DNA of 64,000 bases, from assembly GCF_009857605.1 (NCBI RefSeq), contig NZ_WWCT01000001.1, positions 248,001-312,000 on the forward strand, given 5' to 3'. Positions 1-8,498 of this stretch are shown here, piece after piece. The notes beneath the pieces are model-generated. The model had not been told where the DNA came from, made no database searches, and saw only the letters and a list, made by a program, of their open reading frames with translations. This DNA is from Duganella levis. GTDB lineage: Bacteria; Pseudomonadota; Gammaproteobacteria; Burkholderiales; Burkholderiaceae_D. Both the position numbers and the translations under genes were made by a program. The stretch's first letter is position 1. Every line of letters starts with the position of its first letter.

Positions 1-828
1 ATCGGCATGGGCAACGACACGAAACTGGTCAACGCCAACATCGTCATCAACGGCGTGCAGAACGTCATCGTGCGCAACCTGAATATCCAGGCGCCGTGCG
101 ACATCGCGCCGGTTTGGGACCCGGATGACGGCAGCGCCGGCAACTGGAATTCGGAGTACGACGGCATCACCGTGCTGGCCTCCAAAAACGTCTGGATCGA
201 CCACAACGCCTTTACCGACGCGCCGATGACCGACGATAAGCTGCCGGTGGAAAAAGGCCGCATCAAGCAGTGCCACGACGGCGCGCTGGACGTGAAGAAC
301 GGTTCGGACTACGTCACCATCTCCAATAACCGCTTCGAACTGCATCAGAAAAATAACCTGATCGGTTCCTCGGACTCGCGCACCACCGACGATGGCCACC
401 TGACCGTGACCTTCACCGGCAACCACTTCCTCAATGTGAGCGAGCGCGCGCCGCGGGTACGGTTCGGCAAAGTCCACATCTATAACAACTACTTCGAAGG
501 CAGCCGCTCGCACGCCATCTACCCGCACCATTACAGCGTGGGCGTGGGCTATCTGGCCAAGATCATCTCGCAGAACAATGCGTTTGAAGTGGCGGGCGCC
601 AGCACCTGTGCGCACATCGTCACCAATTCCGGCTCGTCGAGCAAGACCGGCGTGTTCACCGACAGCGGCTCGTTGCTGAACAGCGGCGCGCTGGATGCGG
701 CGGGCAAGTGCGGCTACACCGGCGCGGTCGGTTGGACGGTGCCATATGCCGTCACGCCACTGGCTGCATCAGCGGTGAAGGCGGCGGTGTTGAACAACGC
801 CGGCACCGGCAAGATCAGCGTGAAGTAG
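1..828 (+). CDS. Pectate lyase, PL1 family (5' end outside window)
   Basis: The frame is open from the first base, so the N-terminus and any signal peptide lie upstream. The visible 275 residues form the parallel beta-helix of a polysaccharide lyase family 1 pectate lyase. Seen directly: the VIVRNLNI strand, the block DGITV followed by VWIDHN, the acidic calcium-site segment around GALDVKNGSDYVTISNN, and RAPRVRFGKVHIYNNYF, which contains the arginine that acts as catalytic base in the family. The enzyme cleaves polygalacturonate by beta-elimination with calcium, normally outside the cell. Its stop lies 14 bases inside the convergent thioesterase gene. It fits the rhamnogalacturonan-type lyase found further downstream. 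The family call is very secure; pectate versus pectin lyase preference is inferred. Confidence 0.93.
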   Translation: MGMGNDTKLVNANIVINGVQNVIVRNLNIQAPCDIAPVWDPDDGSAGNWNSEYDGITVLASKNVWIDHNAFTDAPMTDDKLPVEKGRIKQCHDGALDVKNGSDYVTISNNRFELHQKNNLIGSSDSRTTDDGHLTVTFTGNHFLNVSERAPRVRFGKVHIYNNYFEGSRSHAIYPHHYSVGVGYLAKIISQNNAFEVAGASTCAHIVTNSGSSSKTGVFTDSGSLLNSGALDAAGKCGYTGAVGWTVPYAVTPLAASAVKAAVLNNAGTGKISVK

Positions 829-1363
829 CTTCTTCCTCGCGCAGCTGAAGGCTCATGCCGTCGCAGCTCTCCGACCACGCAGTCAGCCATTGCGGCAGGG
901 GCGGGGACTGTTCCGGCATGCCGAGGTCGCGCACGATATCGGCCGGGGGCACGGTGCCCTTGGCCGAACGGAACACGCCGCGCATCACCACCACGCCGGC
1001 CACGCGGCCATCCTTGACGAAGCGGTGCTCAAGGAAGCTCCATTTGTCGTCCCAGCCGAGCATGCGGGTGTGGAGTTCGAACGATTCAAACACTTTCAGC
1101 TCACGGCGGAACTTGCCCCAGGCGTCGCCGACGATGGGCACCGCCTTGTGACGCAGCGCCGTGCGGAAGGCGCCGGTTTTCAGCACATAGTCCATGCGGC
1201 CGATATCGGCCAGTGTGAAGTAGCGGCCGTTGGTGACGTGGCGGTTCAGGTCCAGGTCGAGCGGCCACACGCGCATGTGTACCACGGTGGTGGAAAATGG
1301 ATCGGCATGCTGTCGCCACGGGCGTTTGAGCAGCATCCATATCAGACGAAACCAGAGATTCAT
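815..1363 (-). CDS. Thioesterase family protein (4HBT_2/THEM6-like hotdog fold)
   Basis: This 182-residue protein has an N-terminal hydrophobic, basic stretch (residues 1-20) and then the hotdog-fold block MRVWPLDLDLNRHVTNGRYF. The D-x-N-x-H-x-x-N-x-x-Y pattern is typical of acyl-CoA thioesterases of the FadM/THEM6 group. Members hydrolyse acyl-CoA thioesters; the substrate cannot be read from the sequence. The ATG at 1363 is the only good start. The 3' end overlaps the pectate lyase gene by 14 bases in convergent orientation. No operon partner is evident, since only a degenerate frame lies upstream. Confidence 0.8.
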   Translation of the reverse strand: MNLWFRLIWMLLKRPWRQHADPFSTTVVHMRVWPLDLDLNRHVTNGRYFTLADIGRMDYVLKTGAFRTALRHKAVPIVGDAWGKFRRELKVFESFELHTRMLGWDDKWSFLEHRFVKDGRVAGVVVMRGVFRSAKGTVPPADIVRDLGMPEQSPPLPQWLTAWSESCDGMSLQLREEEATSR

Positions 1364-1394
1364 GGTGGTATAAGAGGATAGAAAATAGTCTCCA

Positions 1395-1637
1395 CTATAG
1401 GCGATGCGCTTCGGCGAAAGTAGACTGTTTCTTCAAGATGCCGACGACGCGATATCCCAGGCGCGCCAAATCCTTGGCGGCTGCTTCCAGCGGTTGCCGT
1501 GACGGAGTCGTGAAGAAATAGCACCACAGCATATCCGCCCGCCTGCGCATTGACGGTGTGCGGATGGGTGCTCGCCAATAGAAGCAGGACAGTGAAAAGG
1601 CTTTCATTGCGAGAACCTGATGTAAAACTGCCCGCAT
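1395..1637 (-). pseudogene. Remnant of an RraB-like (ribonuclease E inhibitor B family) gene
   Basis: The frame encodes about 80 residues ending at a TAG just before the thioesterase gene. Residues 34-73 read ADMLWCYFFT followed by LEAAAKDLARLGYRVVGILKK, which resembles the N-terminal half of RraB-family proteins (MLWGYFFT, an amphipathic helix, then GYRVV and a lysine-rich turn). The rest of that family, including the usual WLHVE segment, is absent, and only about 30 bases separate the stop from the next gene. I infer a 3'-truncated relic. It could instead be a chance open frame, so confidence is modest. Confidence 0.35.
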
Positions 1638-1651
1638 GGCGCGGGCAGTTT
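1625..1651 (-). terminator. Rho-independent terminator of the amino acid permease gene
   Basis: A perfect 11-bp stem (AAACTGCCCGC with GCGGGCAGTTT) closes a 5-base loop 12 bases past the permease stop. Read on the minus strand it is followed by TTTTACA. The run of A on the other side could make it weakly bidirectional. Confidence 0.78.
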
Positions 1652-1662
1652 GGGGAAGCGGT

Positions 1663-3051
1663 TTAGTTCAGCAGCGAGTGCTTGCGGGCGTAGGTGAAGT
1701 AGATCACCAGGCCGATCGCCAGCCAGATGCCGAAAGCGACCCAGGTGACCCAGCTCAGGTAGCACATCAGCGTGACGCAGAAGATCACGGCCAGCGCCGG
1801 GATCACCGGCACGCCTGGGCAGCGGAAGGCGCGCTTCAGGTCCGGACGTTTCTTGCGCAGGATGACGACGGCGATCGACACCAGGCTGAAGGCGGCCAGC
1901 GTGCCGATGTTCACCAGCTCACTCAGGACGTTCAGCGGCACCACGGCGGCCATCAGGCCAAACACGATACCGACGATCCAGGTCGCCAGGAACGGCGTAT
2001 GAAAGCGCGGGTGTACTTTCGACAGGCGTTTTGGCAGCAGGCCGTCGCGCGACATGGCGTAGATGATGCGGGTCTGGCCATACGCCATCACCAGGATCAC
2101 GGTGGTCATGCCCAAGATGGCGCCCAGGTCGACAAAGCCGGCGAACCAGTTTTCACCGGCCTTTTGCAGCGCCAGCGTGACCGGGTGGTCGATGCCGAGG
2201 AATTCCTTGTACGGCACGATGCCGGTCATGATCGCCGAGACGATCACATACAACACGGTGCAACCGGCCAGCGAGCCGATGATGCCGATCGGCAGATCGC
2301 GTTCCGGACGTTTGACCTCTTCCGCCGCCGAGGTCACGGCGTCGAAACCGATGAAGGCGAAGAAAACCAGCGCCGAGGCGCTCAGCATGCCGTTGACGCC
2401 ATACGGCATGAACGGCTGCCAGTTGGCCGGCGTGACGTGGCGCGCGCCGACGATGATAAACAGCAGCACCACGCCGATCTTGATGACCACCATGACGTTG
2501 TTCAGGCGCGCCGATTCGCGCACGCCGATACTCAACATCGCAGTCAGCACCAGCATGATGCACAGCGCCGGCAGGTTGATCAGCGTGTGCACGCCGGGGA
2601 GGGCGCCGGGAGCCGCAGTCAACTCGACCGGCAGGTGCCAGCCGAAGCCGGAGATCAGCGATTGGAAGTAGCCCGACCAGCCGACCGACACGGCCGATGT
2701 GGCCAGGCCGTATTCCAGCAACAGGTCCCAGCCGATCATCCACGCGGCCAGTTCGCCCAGCGTGGCATAGGAGTAGGTGTAGATGGAGCCAGCCACCGGC
2801 ACGGTGGAGGCAAATTCGGCGTAGCACAGTGCGGCGAAACCGCAGGCGATGGCCGCTACCACGAACGACAGCGTCAGCGCCGGGCCGGCGGTAACGGCGC
2901 CGGTGCCGGTCAACACAAAGATACCCGTACCGACGATAGCGCCGATACCCATCAAGATCAGGTCGAACGGACCAAGTACCTTCGCCAGGCCACCGGGCTT
3001 GCCGGCGTTGGCGATCATCTCATCCAGATTCTTCGTTCTAAAAAGGCTCAA
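1663..3051 (-). CDS. Amino acid permease, APC superfamily (CAT/YhdG-like)
   Basis: This 462-residue integral membrane protein has about twelve hydrophobic segments. Near the N-terminus is GIGAIVGTGIFVLTGTGA, the glycine-rich TM1 signature of the cationic amino acid transporter branch of the APC superfamily, with CYAEFAS shortly after. It should import amino acids with protons or exchange them; the exact substrate is not deducible. The reading frame starts with TTG at 3051, preceded by CTGGAGCT at good spacing, and the resulting N-terminus (MSLFRTKNLDEM) is what homologues show, so a TTG start is preferred over the later ATG. A strong terminator follows. It stands alone; the upstream gene on the same strand (CdaR) is 144 bases away. 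Confidence 0.88.
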   Translation of the reverse strand: MSLFRTKNLDEMIANAGKPGGLAKVLGPFDLILMGIGAIVGTGIFVLTGTGAVTAGPALTLSFVVAAIACGFAALCYAEFASTVPVAGSIYTYSYATLGELAAWMIGWDLLLEYGLATSAVSVGWSGYFQSLISGFGWHLPVELTAAPGALPGVHTLINLPALCIMLVLTAMLSIGVRESARLNNVMVVIKIGVVLLFIIVGARHVTPANWQPFMPYGVNGMLSASALVFFAFIGFDAVTSAAEEVKRPERDLPIGIIGSLAGCTVLYVIVSAIMTGIVPYKEFLGIDHPVTLALQKAGENWFAGFVDLGAILGMTTVILVMAYGQTRIIYAMSRDGLLPKRLSKVHPRFHTPFLATWIVGIVFGLMAAVVPLNVLSELVNIGTLAAFSLVSIAVVILRKKRPDLKRAFRCPGVPVIPALAVIFCVTLMCYLSWVTWVAFGIWLAIGLVIYFTYARKHSLLN

Positions 3052-3085
3052 AATAGCTCCAGTGCTCTTTGTGTTTTATCGTGTG

Positions 3086-3107
3086 GCCCAAGGCGCGCCT
3101 TGTGGGC
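3086..3107. promoter_or_regulatory. Inverted repeat in the leader region of the amino acid permease
   Basis: GCCCAAGGCG pairs with CGCCTTGTGGGC with a small bulge, and TTTTT follows on the plus strand. Between CdaR and the permease it could be a leader structure for the permease or part of a terminator on the opposite strand. It was seen by eye only. Confidence 0.3.
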
Positions 3108-3195
3108 TGCTTTTTAGGCAAGCGGGAATAATACAGCATGTTTTACGCATTTCCGAGGGTGTTGTTTTATGTGTATAACCGGCCTTCATTCAGTT

Positions 3196-4293
3196 TCATT
3201 GACTGGACAAGAGCACGGAAATGTAGAGCAAAAAACGGTCTTCCAGGCGTGCCAGATCGAGCCCGGTGATCTCGCCGATGCGGCGCAGGCGGTAGTCCAG
3301 CGTGTTGCGGTGGATGTGCAGCGCTTCGGCCGTGGCGGCGGGGTGGCCGTCGTGCGCGAACCAGGTTTCCAGTGTGCGTTGCAGCATATCTTTGTTGCGG
3401 CCAAGCTTTTCGATCGGCGCGCGCAGCTGGGCCGCCTGCCAGCCGGTGTCCAGGCCGGAGAGCAGTACAGGCAGTGCGTGGTCGTAGTAACTGTACTGGT
3501 GACGGCGTGGATGGCGATTGCGGCCGATGCGCGCGGCGCTCTTGGCGCTCTGGTAGGAAATGGCCACGCCGGCGATGCCCTGCAGCGCGATGCCCATGGT
3601 CAGCGTGTGCGGCGACGGGCAGATCTCGCGCACGATGGCGCCCAGCGCGTGCAATTGTTTGTCGTGGCCCGGCGCGTCGAGAAAATCCAGTATCACCAGT
3701 TCGTGCGGGCCTGCCGCTGCGGTCAGTGAGGACGGCACGCGTGCTTGCAGCCGCAGTTGCAGCGCTTGAAGGTCGGCGTCTTCCAGCTCTAATAAATAGA
3801 CAGCGTGCGGACGGTCGAAGCTGACGCCGAGTCGATGTGCCCACGCCTCCAGGTCTGCAATGCTGGCATGTTCGGCGTTGATCAGGTTGAGGACAAAGGC
3901 TTCGCGGTAGCGTGAATCGCGTTGCAGCTCGCCGGCCAACTGCGCCTGTTCGAGGATCATTTCGGCTGTCAGGCGTACCAGTTCGCCGAACTGGCGCACC
4001 TGGTCCGGCGCGCCGCTCAGGCCTACCGCACCGCACAATTGTCCCTGTACCGTCAGCGGCAGATTGATGCCCGGCTGGGCGCCGTGCAGGTTTTTGGCGC
4101 TGGCGTCGTCGATTTCCACCGTCAGTTTCTTGGCCAGCGCCAGCAGGGCGCCGGCGTGCAGTTCGCCGATGCGGGCCGGATTGCCGCTGGCGATAATGCT
4201 GCCATTGGCGTCCATCACGTTGACGTTATAGGGAATAATGCGCATGGTGCGGGTAACGATATCCTGCGCCAGCGCCGTGCTGATAATGTTCAT
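3196..4293 (-). CDS. cdaR: CdaR-type sugar diacid regulator
   Basis: This 365-residue transcription activator has the full CdaR layout. An N-terminal diacid recognition domain (about residues 3-135, with IIPYNVNVMDANGSIIASG and the GINLPL ligand-pocket stretch) is followed by a central GGDEF-like linker. A C-terminal PucR-type helix-turn-helix (about 310-360) contains HIHRNTLDYRLRRI and TGLDL. In Enterobacteria CdaR activates glucarate, galactarate and glycerate genes. Here it is divergent from an MFS carrier and a glycerate kinase, the expected target set. The start at 4293 (MNIIST) is chosen because family members begin just before the ALAQDIV motif; a longer in-frame extension has no family similarity. 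Confidence 0.88.
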   Translation of the reverse strand: MNIISTALAQDIVTRTMRIIPYNVNVMDANGSIIASGNPARIGELHAGALLALAKKLTVEIDDASAKNLHGAQPGINLPLTVQGQLCGAVGLSGAPDQVRQFGELVRLTAEMILEQAQLAGELQRDSRYREAFVLNLINAEHASIADLEAWAHRLGVSFDRPHAVYLLELEDADLQALQLRLQARVPSSLTAAAGPHELVILDFLDAPGHDKQLHALGAIVREICPSPHTLTMGIALQGIAGVAISYQSAKSAARIGRNRHPRRHQYSYYDHALPVLLSGLDTGWQAAQLRAPIEKLGRNKDMLQRTLETWFAHDGHPAATAEALHIHRNTLDYRLRRIGEITGLDLARLEDRFLLYISVLLSSQ

Positions 4294-4353
4294 GGCGCTT
4301 ATTTTAGTGCATTTGCCTAAGAATTGAGGGCGAAGATCGGCCAGATTCGGGCG

Positions 4354-4362
4354 TTGGTCCAA
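4354..4362. promoter_or_regulatory. Possible operator (TTGGTCCAA) between cdaR and the MFS gene
   Basis: An odd-centred perfect palindrome, TTGGTCCAA, flanked by GCG and TGC, sits about 60 bases upstream of both divergent start codons. A -10-like TAAAAT lies at 4402-4407 before the MFS gene. A role as CdaR binding site is inference from position only. Confidence 0.3.
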
Positions 4363-4422
4363 TGCTTTTTTGTGATCGATTCCAGATAATCCCGGTATCA
4401 TTAAAATACACTGGAGACCTGC

Positions 4423-5748
4423 ATGAGCACTTCCACCACCTCTGCCCAGGCGTGGCCGGCGACCGCCGTCCTCGATGGCGCGTACAAAAAAGCCAGCTGG
4501 CACCTGATTCCGTTCATCTTCGTCTGCTATCTGTTCAATTACCTGGACCGCGTCAACGTCGGCTTTGCCAAGCTGGAAATGCTCGATGCGCTCAAATTGA
4601 GCAATACTGTTTACGGATTAGGCGCGGGTATCTTCTTCATCGGCTACGTGCTGAGTGGCGTGCCGAGTAACCTGATCCTGCATAAAATCGGCGCGCGGCG
4701 CTGGATTTCGGTGATGATGATCGCCTGGGGCGCGCTGTCCGCGTGCACCATGTTCGTCAATTCGCCAACCTCGTTCTATGTGGTGCGCTTCTTTACCGGC
4801 GTGGCGGAAGCGGGCTTCTTCCCTGGCATGGTGCTGTACTTTACCCACTGGTTCCCGACGCAGAAGCGCGGCCAGGTGATGGCGCTGTTCATGTCGGCGA
4901 TTCCGATTTCGGGCCTGATCGGCGGTCCGCTGTCCGGCTGGATGCTGTCGCATTTCTCGGTGGGACAGGGCGGCCTGGCCGGCTGGCAGTGGCTGTTCCT
5001 GCTGCAAGGCATACCGACCGTGCTGCTGGGCGCCGGCGTATTCTTCTACCTGAACGACGGCATCGCCTCTGCAAAATGGCTGAGCGCCGAAGAAAAATCC
5101 GCCATGCAGGCTGCTCTGGCGGCCGATGAGCAGGAGCGCACGGCCGTCAGTAACGTCGGCCAGTCGTTTGGCGCGGTGCTGAAGAACAGCAGCGTGTGGA
5201 CGCTGGGCGCGATCTACTTCTGCATCCAGATGGGCGTGTATGCAATTAACTTCTGGCTGCCGTCGATTATCAAGTCGCTGGGTTTCGACAATGCGCAGAC
5301 GGTGGGCTGGCTGAGCGCCATCCCTTACCTGGCTGCCGCTGTGTTCATGGTGTGGGCCGGCCGTTCGGCCGACAAGCATCGCGAGCGCCGCTTCCACGTC
5401 AACCTGCCGATGGTCATGGGCCTGATTGGCCTGCTGCTGGCGGCGAACTTCTCCAGCAATCCGCTGATCGTGATGATCGGCTTGAGCATGGCTACCATGG
5501 GCGCCTTGACTGCGCTGGCCTTGTTCTGGTCCTTGCCGGCGGCCTTCCTCGGCAGCGCGGCAGCAGCGGGCGGTCTGGCGCTGATTAATTCGCTGGGACA
5601 GATTGCCGGTTTTGTCAGCCCGTTCCTGGTTGGCTGGATCAAGGACGCAACCAAGAGCACCGACGTGGCGCTGTACATCCTGTCCAGCGTACTACTGGTC
5701 GGCGCCATCCTGGTACTGCGCATTCCTGCAAAACTGGTTAACCGCTAA
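4423..5748 (+). CDS. MFS transporter, anion:cation symporter family (sugar acid/glycerate type)
   Basis: This 441-residue protein has twelve predicted membrane segments. FNYLDRVNVGFA in TM1 is the diagnostic motif of the ACS family, which includes GudP, GarP and tartrate carriers. GVAEAGFFPGMVLY and WFPTQKRG in the TM4-5 region are also typical. It should import a small organic anion such as galactarate, glucarate or glycerate with protons. The ATG at 4423 follows CTGGAGAC. It lies 9 bases before the glycerate kinase gene, so the two are almost certainly one transcript, and the CdaR regulator is divergent, which supports a diacid or glycerate substrate. Confidence 0.88.
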   Translation: MSTSTTSAQAWPATAVLDGAYKKASWHLIPFIFVCYLFNYLDRVNVGFAKLEMLDALKLSNTVYGLGAGIFFIGYVLSGVPSNLILHKIGARRWISVMMIAWGALSACTMFVNSPTSFYVVRFFTGVAEAGFFPGMVLYFTHWFPTQKRGQVMALFMSAIPISGLIGGPLSGWMLSHFSVGQGGLAGWQWLFLLQGIPTVLLGAGVFFYLNDGIASAKWLSAEEKSAMQAALAADEQERTAVSNVGQSFGAVLKNSSVWTLGAIYFCIQMGVYAINFWLPSIIKSLGFDNAQTVGWLSAIPYLAAAVFMVWAGRSADKHRERRFHVNLPMVMGLIGLLLAANFSSNPLIVMIGLSMATMGALTALALFWSLPAAFLGSAAAAGGLALINSLGQIAGFVSPFLVGWIKDATKSTDVALYILSSVLLVGAILVLRIPAKLVNR

Positions 5749-5757
5749 GAGCTGTAT

Positions 5758-6909
5758 ATGAAAATAGTCATCGCACCCGATTCGTTCAAGGAAAGCCTGA
5801 CCGCGATGGCCGTGGCCAACGAGATCGAGGCTGGCTTCCGCGAGATTTTCCCTGACGCCGACTATCTGAAACTGCCAGTGGCCGATGGCGGCGAAGGCAC
5901 GGTGCAGGCCATGATCGACGCCAGCGGCGGCAAGCGCGTGGCCTTGCAGGTCACCGGTCCGCTGGGCGAACCGGTATCGGCGTTCTACGGTTTGATGGGC
6001 GACGGCCAGACAGCGGTGATCGAAATGGCCGCCGCCAGCGGACTGGAACTGGTGCTGCCGTCGCAACGCAATCCGCTGCGCACCACCAGCTTCGGCACCG
6101 GCCAGTTGATACTCAACGCGCTGAACGCCGGCGCGCGCCGCTTTGTGCTGGGCATCGGCGGCAGCGCCACCAATGATGGCGGCGCCGGCATGCTGCAAGC
6201 ATTGGGTGGCCGTCTGATCGACGCGACCGGCGCCGATCTGGTGCTGGGCGGCGGCGCGTTGAATATGCTGGACCGCATCGACCTGTCCGGACTTGATGCG
6301 CGCATCAAGGACTGCGTGTTCGACGTGGCCTGCGATGTGAGCAACCCGTTGGTGGGACCGCAAGGCGCCTCCGCCATCTTCGGCCCGCAGAAGGGCGCCA
6401 CGCCGGAAATGGTGGCGCGGCTGGATGACAATCTGCGCCACTACGCGCAAGTGATTGAGCGCGACCTTGGCCGGCAAGTGGCCGATGTGCCAGGCGCCGG
6501 CGCTGGTGGCGGCATCGGCGCAGCCATGCTGGTATTCCTCGGCGGTAGTCTGCGGCCCGGTAGTGAGATCGTCACGGCGGCGGTAGGCCTGGACGCGGCG
6601 GTGGCCGATGCGGACCTGGTCATCACCGGCGAAGGCCGCATCGACGGTCAGACCGTGCACGGCAAAACGCCGGTTGGTGTTGCGCGCGTGGCACAGCGTC
6701 ACGGCAAGCCGGTGATCGCGATTGCCGGTGGTCTCGGCACCGGTGCGGCTGCGGTGCACGATCACGGCATCGACGCGGTATTCGGCTCCGTCAGCCGTCC
6801 GGTCACGGTGGAAGAGGCGATGGCCTCTGCGGCAGCCAATGTCCGCAACGCCGCCCGCAACATCGCCGCCACTTTGCGCATCGGCGCGAAGCTGCGGAGC
6901 GATAACTAA
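5758..6909 (+). CDS. garK: Glycerate kinase (GarK/GlxK family)
   Basis: This 383-residue protein covers the full length of the type-1 glycerate kinase family. Family blocks seen: MKIVIAPDSFKESL at the N-terminus, LPVADGGEGT (near residue 40), GIGGSATNDGGAGM (near 130), and ITGEGRIDGQT with HGKTPVGVA (near 290). The enzyme phosphorylates D-glycerate with ATP to 2-phosphoglycerate, the last step of galactarate/glucarate or glyoxylate assimilation. It follows the carrier by 9 bases. Together with CdaR this makes a compact uptake-and-phosphorylation module that could absorb C3 products from uronate breakdown. No aldolase or dehydratase gene is present in the window, so glycerate itself may be the imported substrate. 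Confidence 0.92.
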   Translation: MKIVIAPDSFKESLTAMAVANEIEAGFREIFPDADYLKLPVADGGEGTVQAMIDASGGKRVALQVTGPLGEPVSAFYGLMGDGQTAVIEMAAASGLELVLPSQRNPLRTTSFGTGQLILNALNAGARRFVLGIGGSATNDGGAGMLQALGGRLIDATGADLVLGGGALNMLDRIDLSGLDARIKDCVFDVACDVSNPLVGPQGASAIFGPQKGATPEMVARLDDNLRHYAQVIERDLGRQVADVPGAGAGGGIGAAMLVFLGGSLRPGSEIVTAAVGLDAAVADADLVITGEGRIDGQTVHGKTPVGVARVAQRHGKPVIAIAGGLGTGAAAVHDHGIDAVFGSVSRPVTVEEAMASAAANVRNAARNIAATLRIGAKLRSDN

Positions 6910-6985
6910 AATGAAGGCTGCCATATCCATTTGGTGATGTCTTTTATTTTGGAAGAAGCTTATTTGGATTTGTTCGTTTTATTAA

Positions 6986-7525
6986 GTGGCCCGCCGTTCT
7001 ATATTGGCGGCCATGATTACCGTTTCCTTCGCTACCGCCGCGCGCGACCAATTCCTCGGCGGTGAATTCCGCCGCAGTTATGGCTGGCTCACGGCCAGCG
7101 TCCATCGCCTGGTCGGCTCGCGCAATGACGCCGAGGATCTGGCGGCATCGGCATTCACCGAACTGGCTGGCATGGAAGACGTCAGCCAGATCCGCCAACC
7201 GCGCGCGCTGCTGACCACCATTGCGCGCCGCCTCACTTACGAATTCTGGCGCCGCCGCGACCTGGAGCGCGAATACCTGGAACAACTGGCGCAGGCGCCG
7301 GAGTTTTCCGACGCCTCGCCCGAGGATATTTGCGAAGCCATCGACGAACTGCTGCGCATTGACGCAGCACTGCAAAGCATAAGCGCCAAAGCGCGCGAAG
7401 CCTTTATTCTCAGCCAGTTCGAGGAGCTGGGCTATGCGGAAATCGCCACTAGACTCTGCGTGTCGGTCAGCATGGTGCGCAAGTACATGGCGCAGGCGTT
7501 GACAGCCTGCTGTGCGCTGGCATGA
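6986..7525 (+). CDS. ECF RNA polymerase sigma factor, FecI type
   Basis: This 179-residue ECF sigma factor has a region 2 with NDAEDLAASAFTEL and a region 4 with AFILSQFEELGYAEIA and the recognition helix VSVSMVRKYMAQAL, as in FecI relatives. The frame can start at GTG 6986 or ATG 7013 (MITVSF); the latter gives a more typical N-terminus. Its stop overlaps the FecR start in an ATGA, so the two are translationally coupled. A TonB receptor with an STN domain follows. The set matches cell-surface signalling: substrate binding at the receptor is relayed through FecR to this sigma factor, which would activate the receptor and lyase genes. Confidence 0.9.
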   Translation: MARRSILAAMITVSFATAARDQFLGGEFRRSYGWLTASVHRLVGSRNDAEDLAASAFTELAGMEDVSQIRQPRALLTTIARRLTYEFWRRRDLEREYLEQLAQAPEFSDASPEDICEAIDELLRIDAALQSISAKAREAFILSQFEELGYAEIATRLCVSVSMVRKYMAQALTACCALA

Positions 7526-8460
7526 GGCTGGCGCCGGCCGAACATCAGGCGGTGATGTGGGAAGTACGATTGCGCGAAGGCGATGTTGGCGCCTCCGTGC
7601 TGGATGAATTCGACCACTGGCGCACAGCGCAAGCCGACAACGAACAAGCCTGGAACGCTTTGCAGCAGCGGCTCTCGCGCATCGGCGGTTCGCACGCGCG
7701 CGACGCGTCGGCCATGGCGCATGCCTTGCGCACGCCGGCGACGGAACGCCGCCGCGTGTTGCGTACCGCCTTTGCCATGCTGGTGGTGGGCTGCGGTACG
7801 TGGGGCATTCGCGAGGGTCTGCATGGCATGGGCTTCGATGCCGACTGGCGCAGCGCCGTTGGTGAGCGAGGCGAAGGCAAGCTGGCCGACGGCACGCCGC
7901 TGGCGTTCGACGCCAATAGCCGCATCTACCTCAGTGGCAGCGCTGCCAGTCCACGTCTGGACCTGAAACAGGGGCAGGTGCTGGTCAAGTCCTGGCCGCA
8001 GCGCGACGATCTTCTTAGCGTGGCCACCGATCACGGCACGGTTGCCACCGAGGGCGCGACCTTCAATGTCGGTCGCCTGCATCAGCGCAGCATGGTGTCG
8101 GTCAGTGCCGGCAGCGCGCTGCTGCGGACGCATGGCGGGCCACCGGTGCTGGTGTCGGCCGGCGAAACCTTCTACTTCGATCACAAGGGTGTGCAGCAGG
8201 CGGAAATGTCGTTTGCCGCTGCCAGCGCGTGGACGCGCGGCGTTTGCGTGGCCGACCGGATGCCTCTGGCTGAGCTGCTGGAGATTTTCGGCCGCTATCG
8301 CAAAGGGCTTTTGCGCGTCAGCGGCCGCGCGGCGGCGATGCAGATCAGCGGCGTATTCCGGCTGGAAGATGTCGAACGCGCGCTGATGCAGGTAGTGGAT
8401 ATTTTGCCGGTGCGCGTCAAGCGTTATGGCAGCTATCTGACGGTGCTGAACGCAGTCTGA
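7522..8460 (+). CDS. FecR family anti-sigma regulator
   Basis: This 312-residue protein has the FecR layout: a cytoplasmic N-terminal DUF4880-like domain (about residues 1-60, with FDHWRTAQADNEQAW), one membrane segment near residues 90-110 (AFAMLVVGCGTWGI), and a periplasmic FecR domain. The FecR domain includes DGTPLAFDANSRI, LKQGQVLV, TDHGTVATEGATFNV and SVSAGSALLRT. The C-terminal part (from about 245) resembles an STN-interacting module. It senses the state of the TonB receptor and holds or activates the preceding sigma factor. It starts in the ATGA overlap with the sigma gene and ends 38 bases before the receptor gene. Confidence 0.9.
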   Translation: MRLAPAEHQAVMWEVRLREGDVGASVLDEFDHWRTAQADNEQAWNALQQRLSRIGGSHARDASAMAHALRTPATERRRVLRTAFAMLVVGCGTWGIREGLHGMGFDADWRSAVGERGEGKLADGTPLAFDANSRIYLSGSAASPRLDLKQGQVLVKSWPQRDDLLSVATDHGTVATEGATFNVGRLHQRSMVSVSAGSALLRTHGGPPVLVSAGETFYFDHKGVQQAEMSFAAASAWTRGVCVADRMPLAELLEIFGRYRKGLLRVSGRAAAMQISGVFRLEDVERALMQVVDILPVRVKRYGSYLTVLNAV

Positions 8461-8498
8461 AAAAATTTTCAATTTGCGGTGTCACTTTCCAATTCTCG

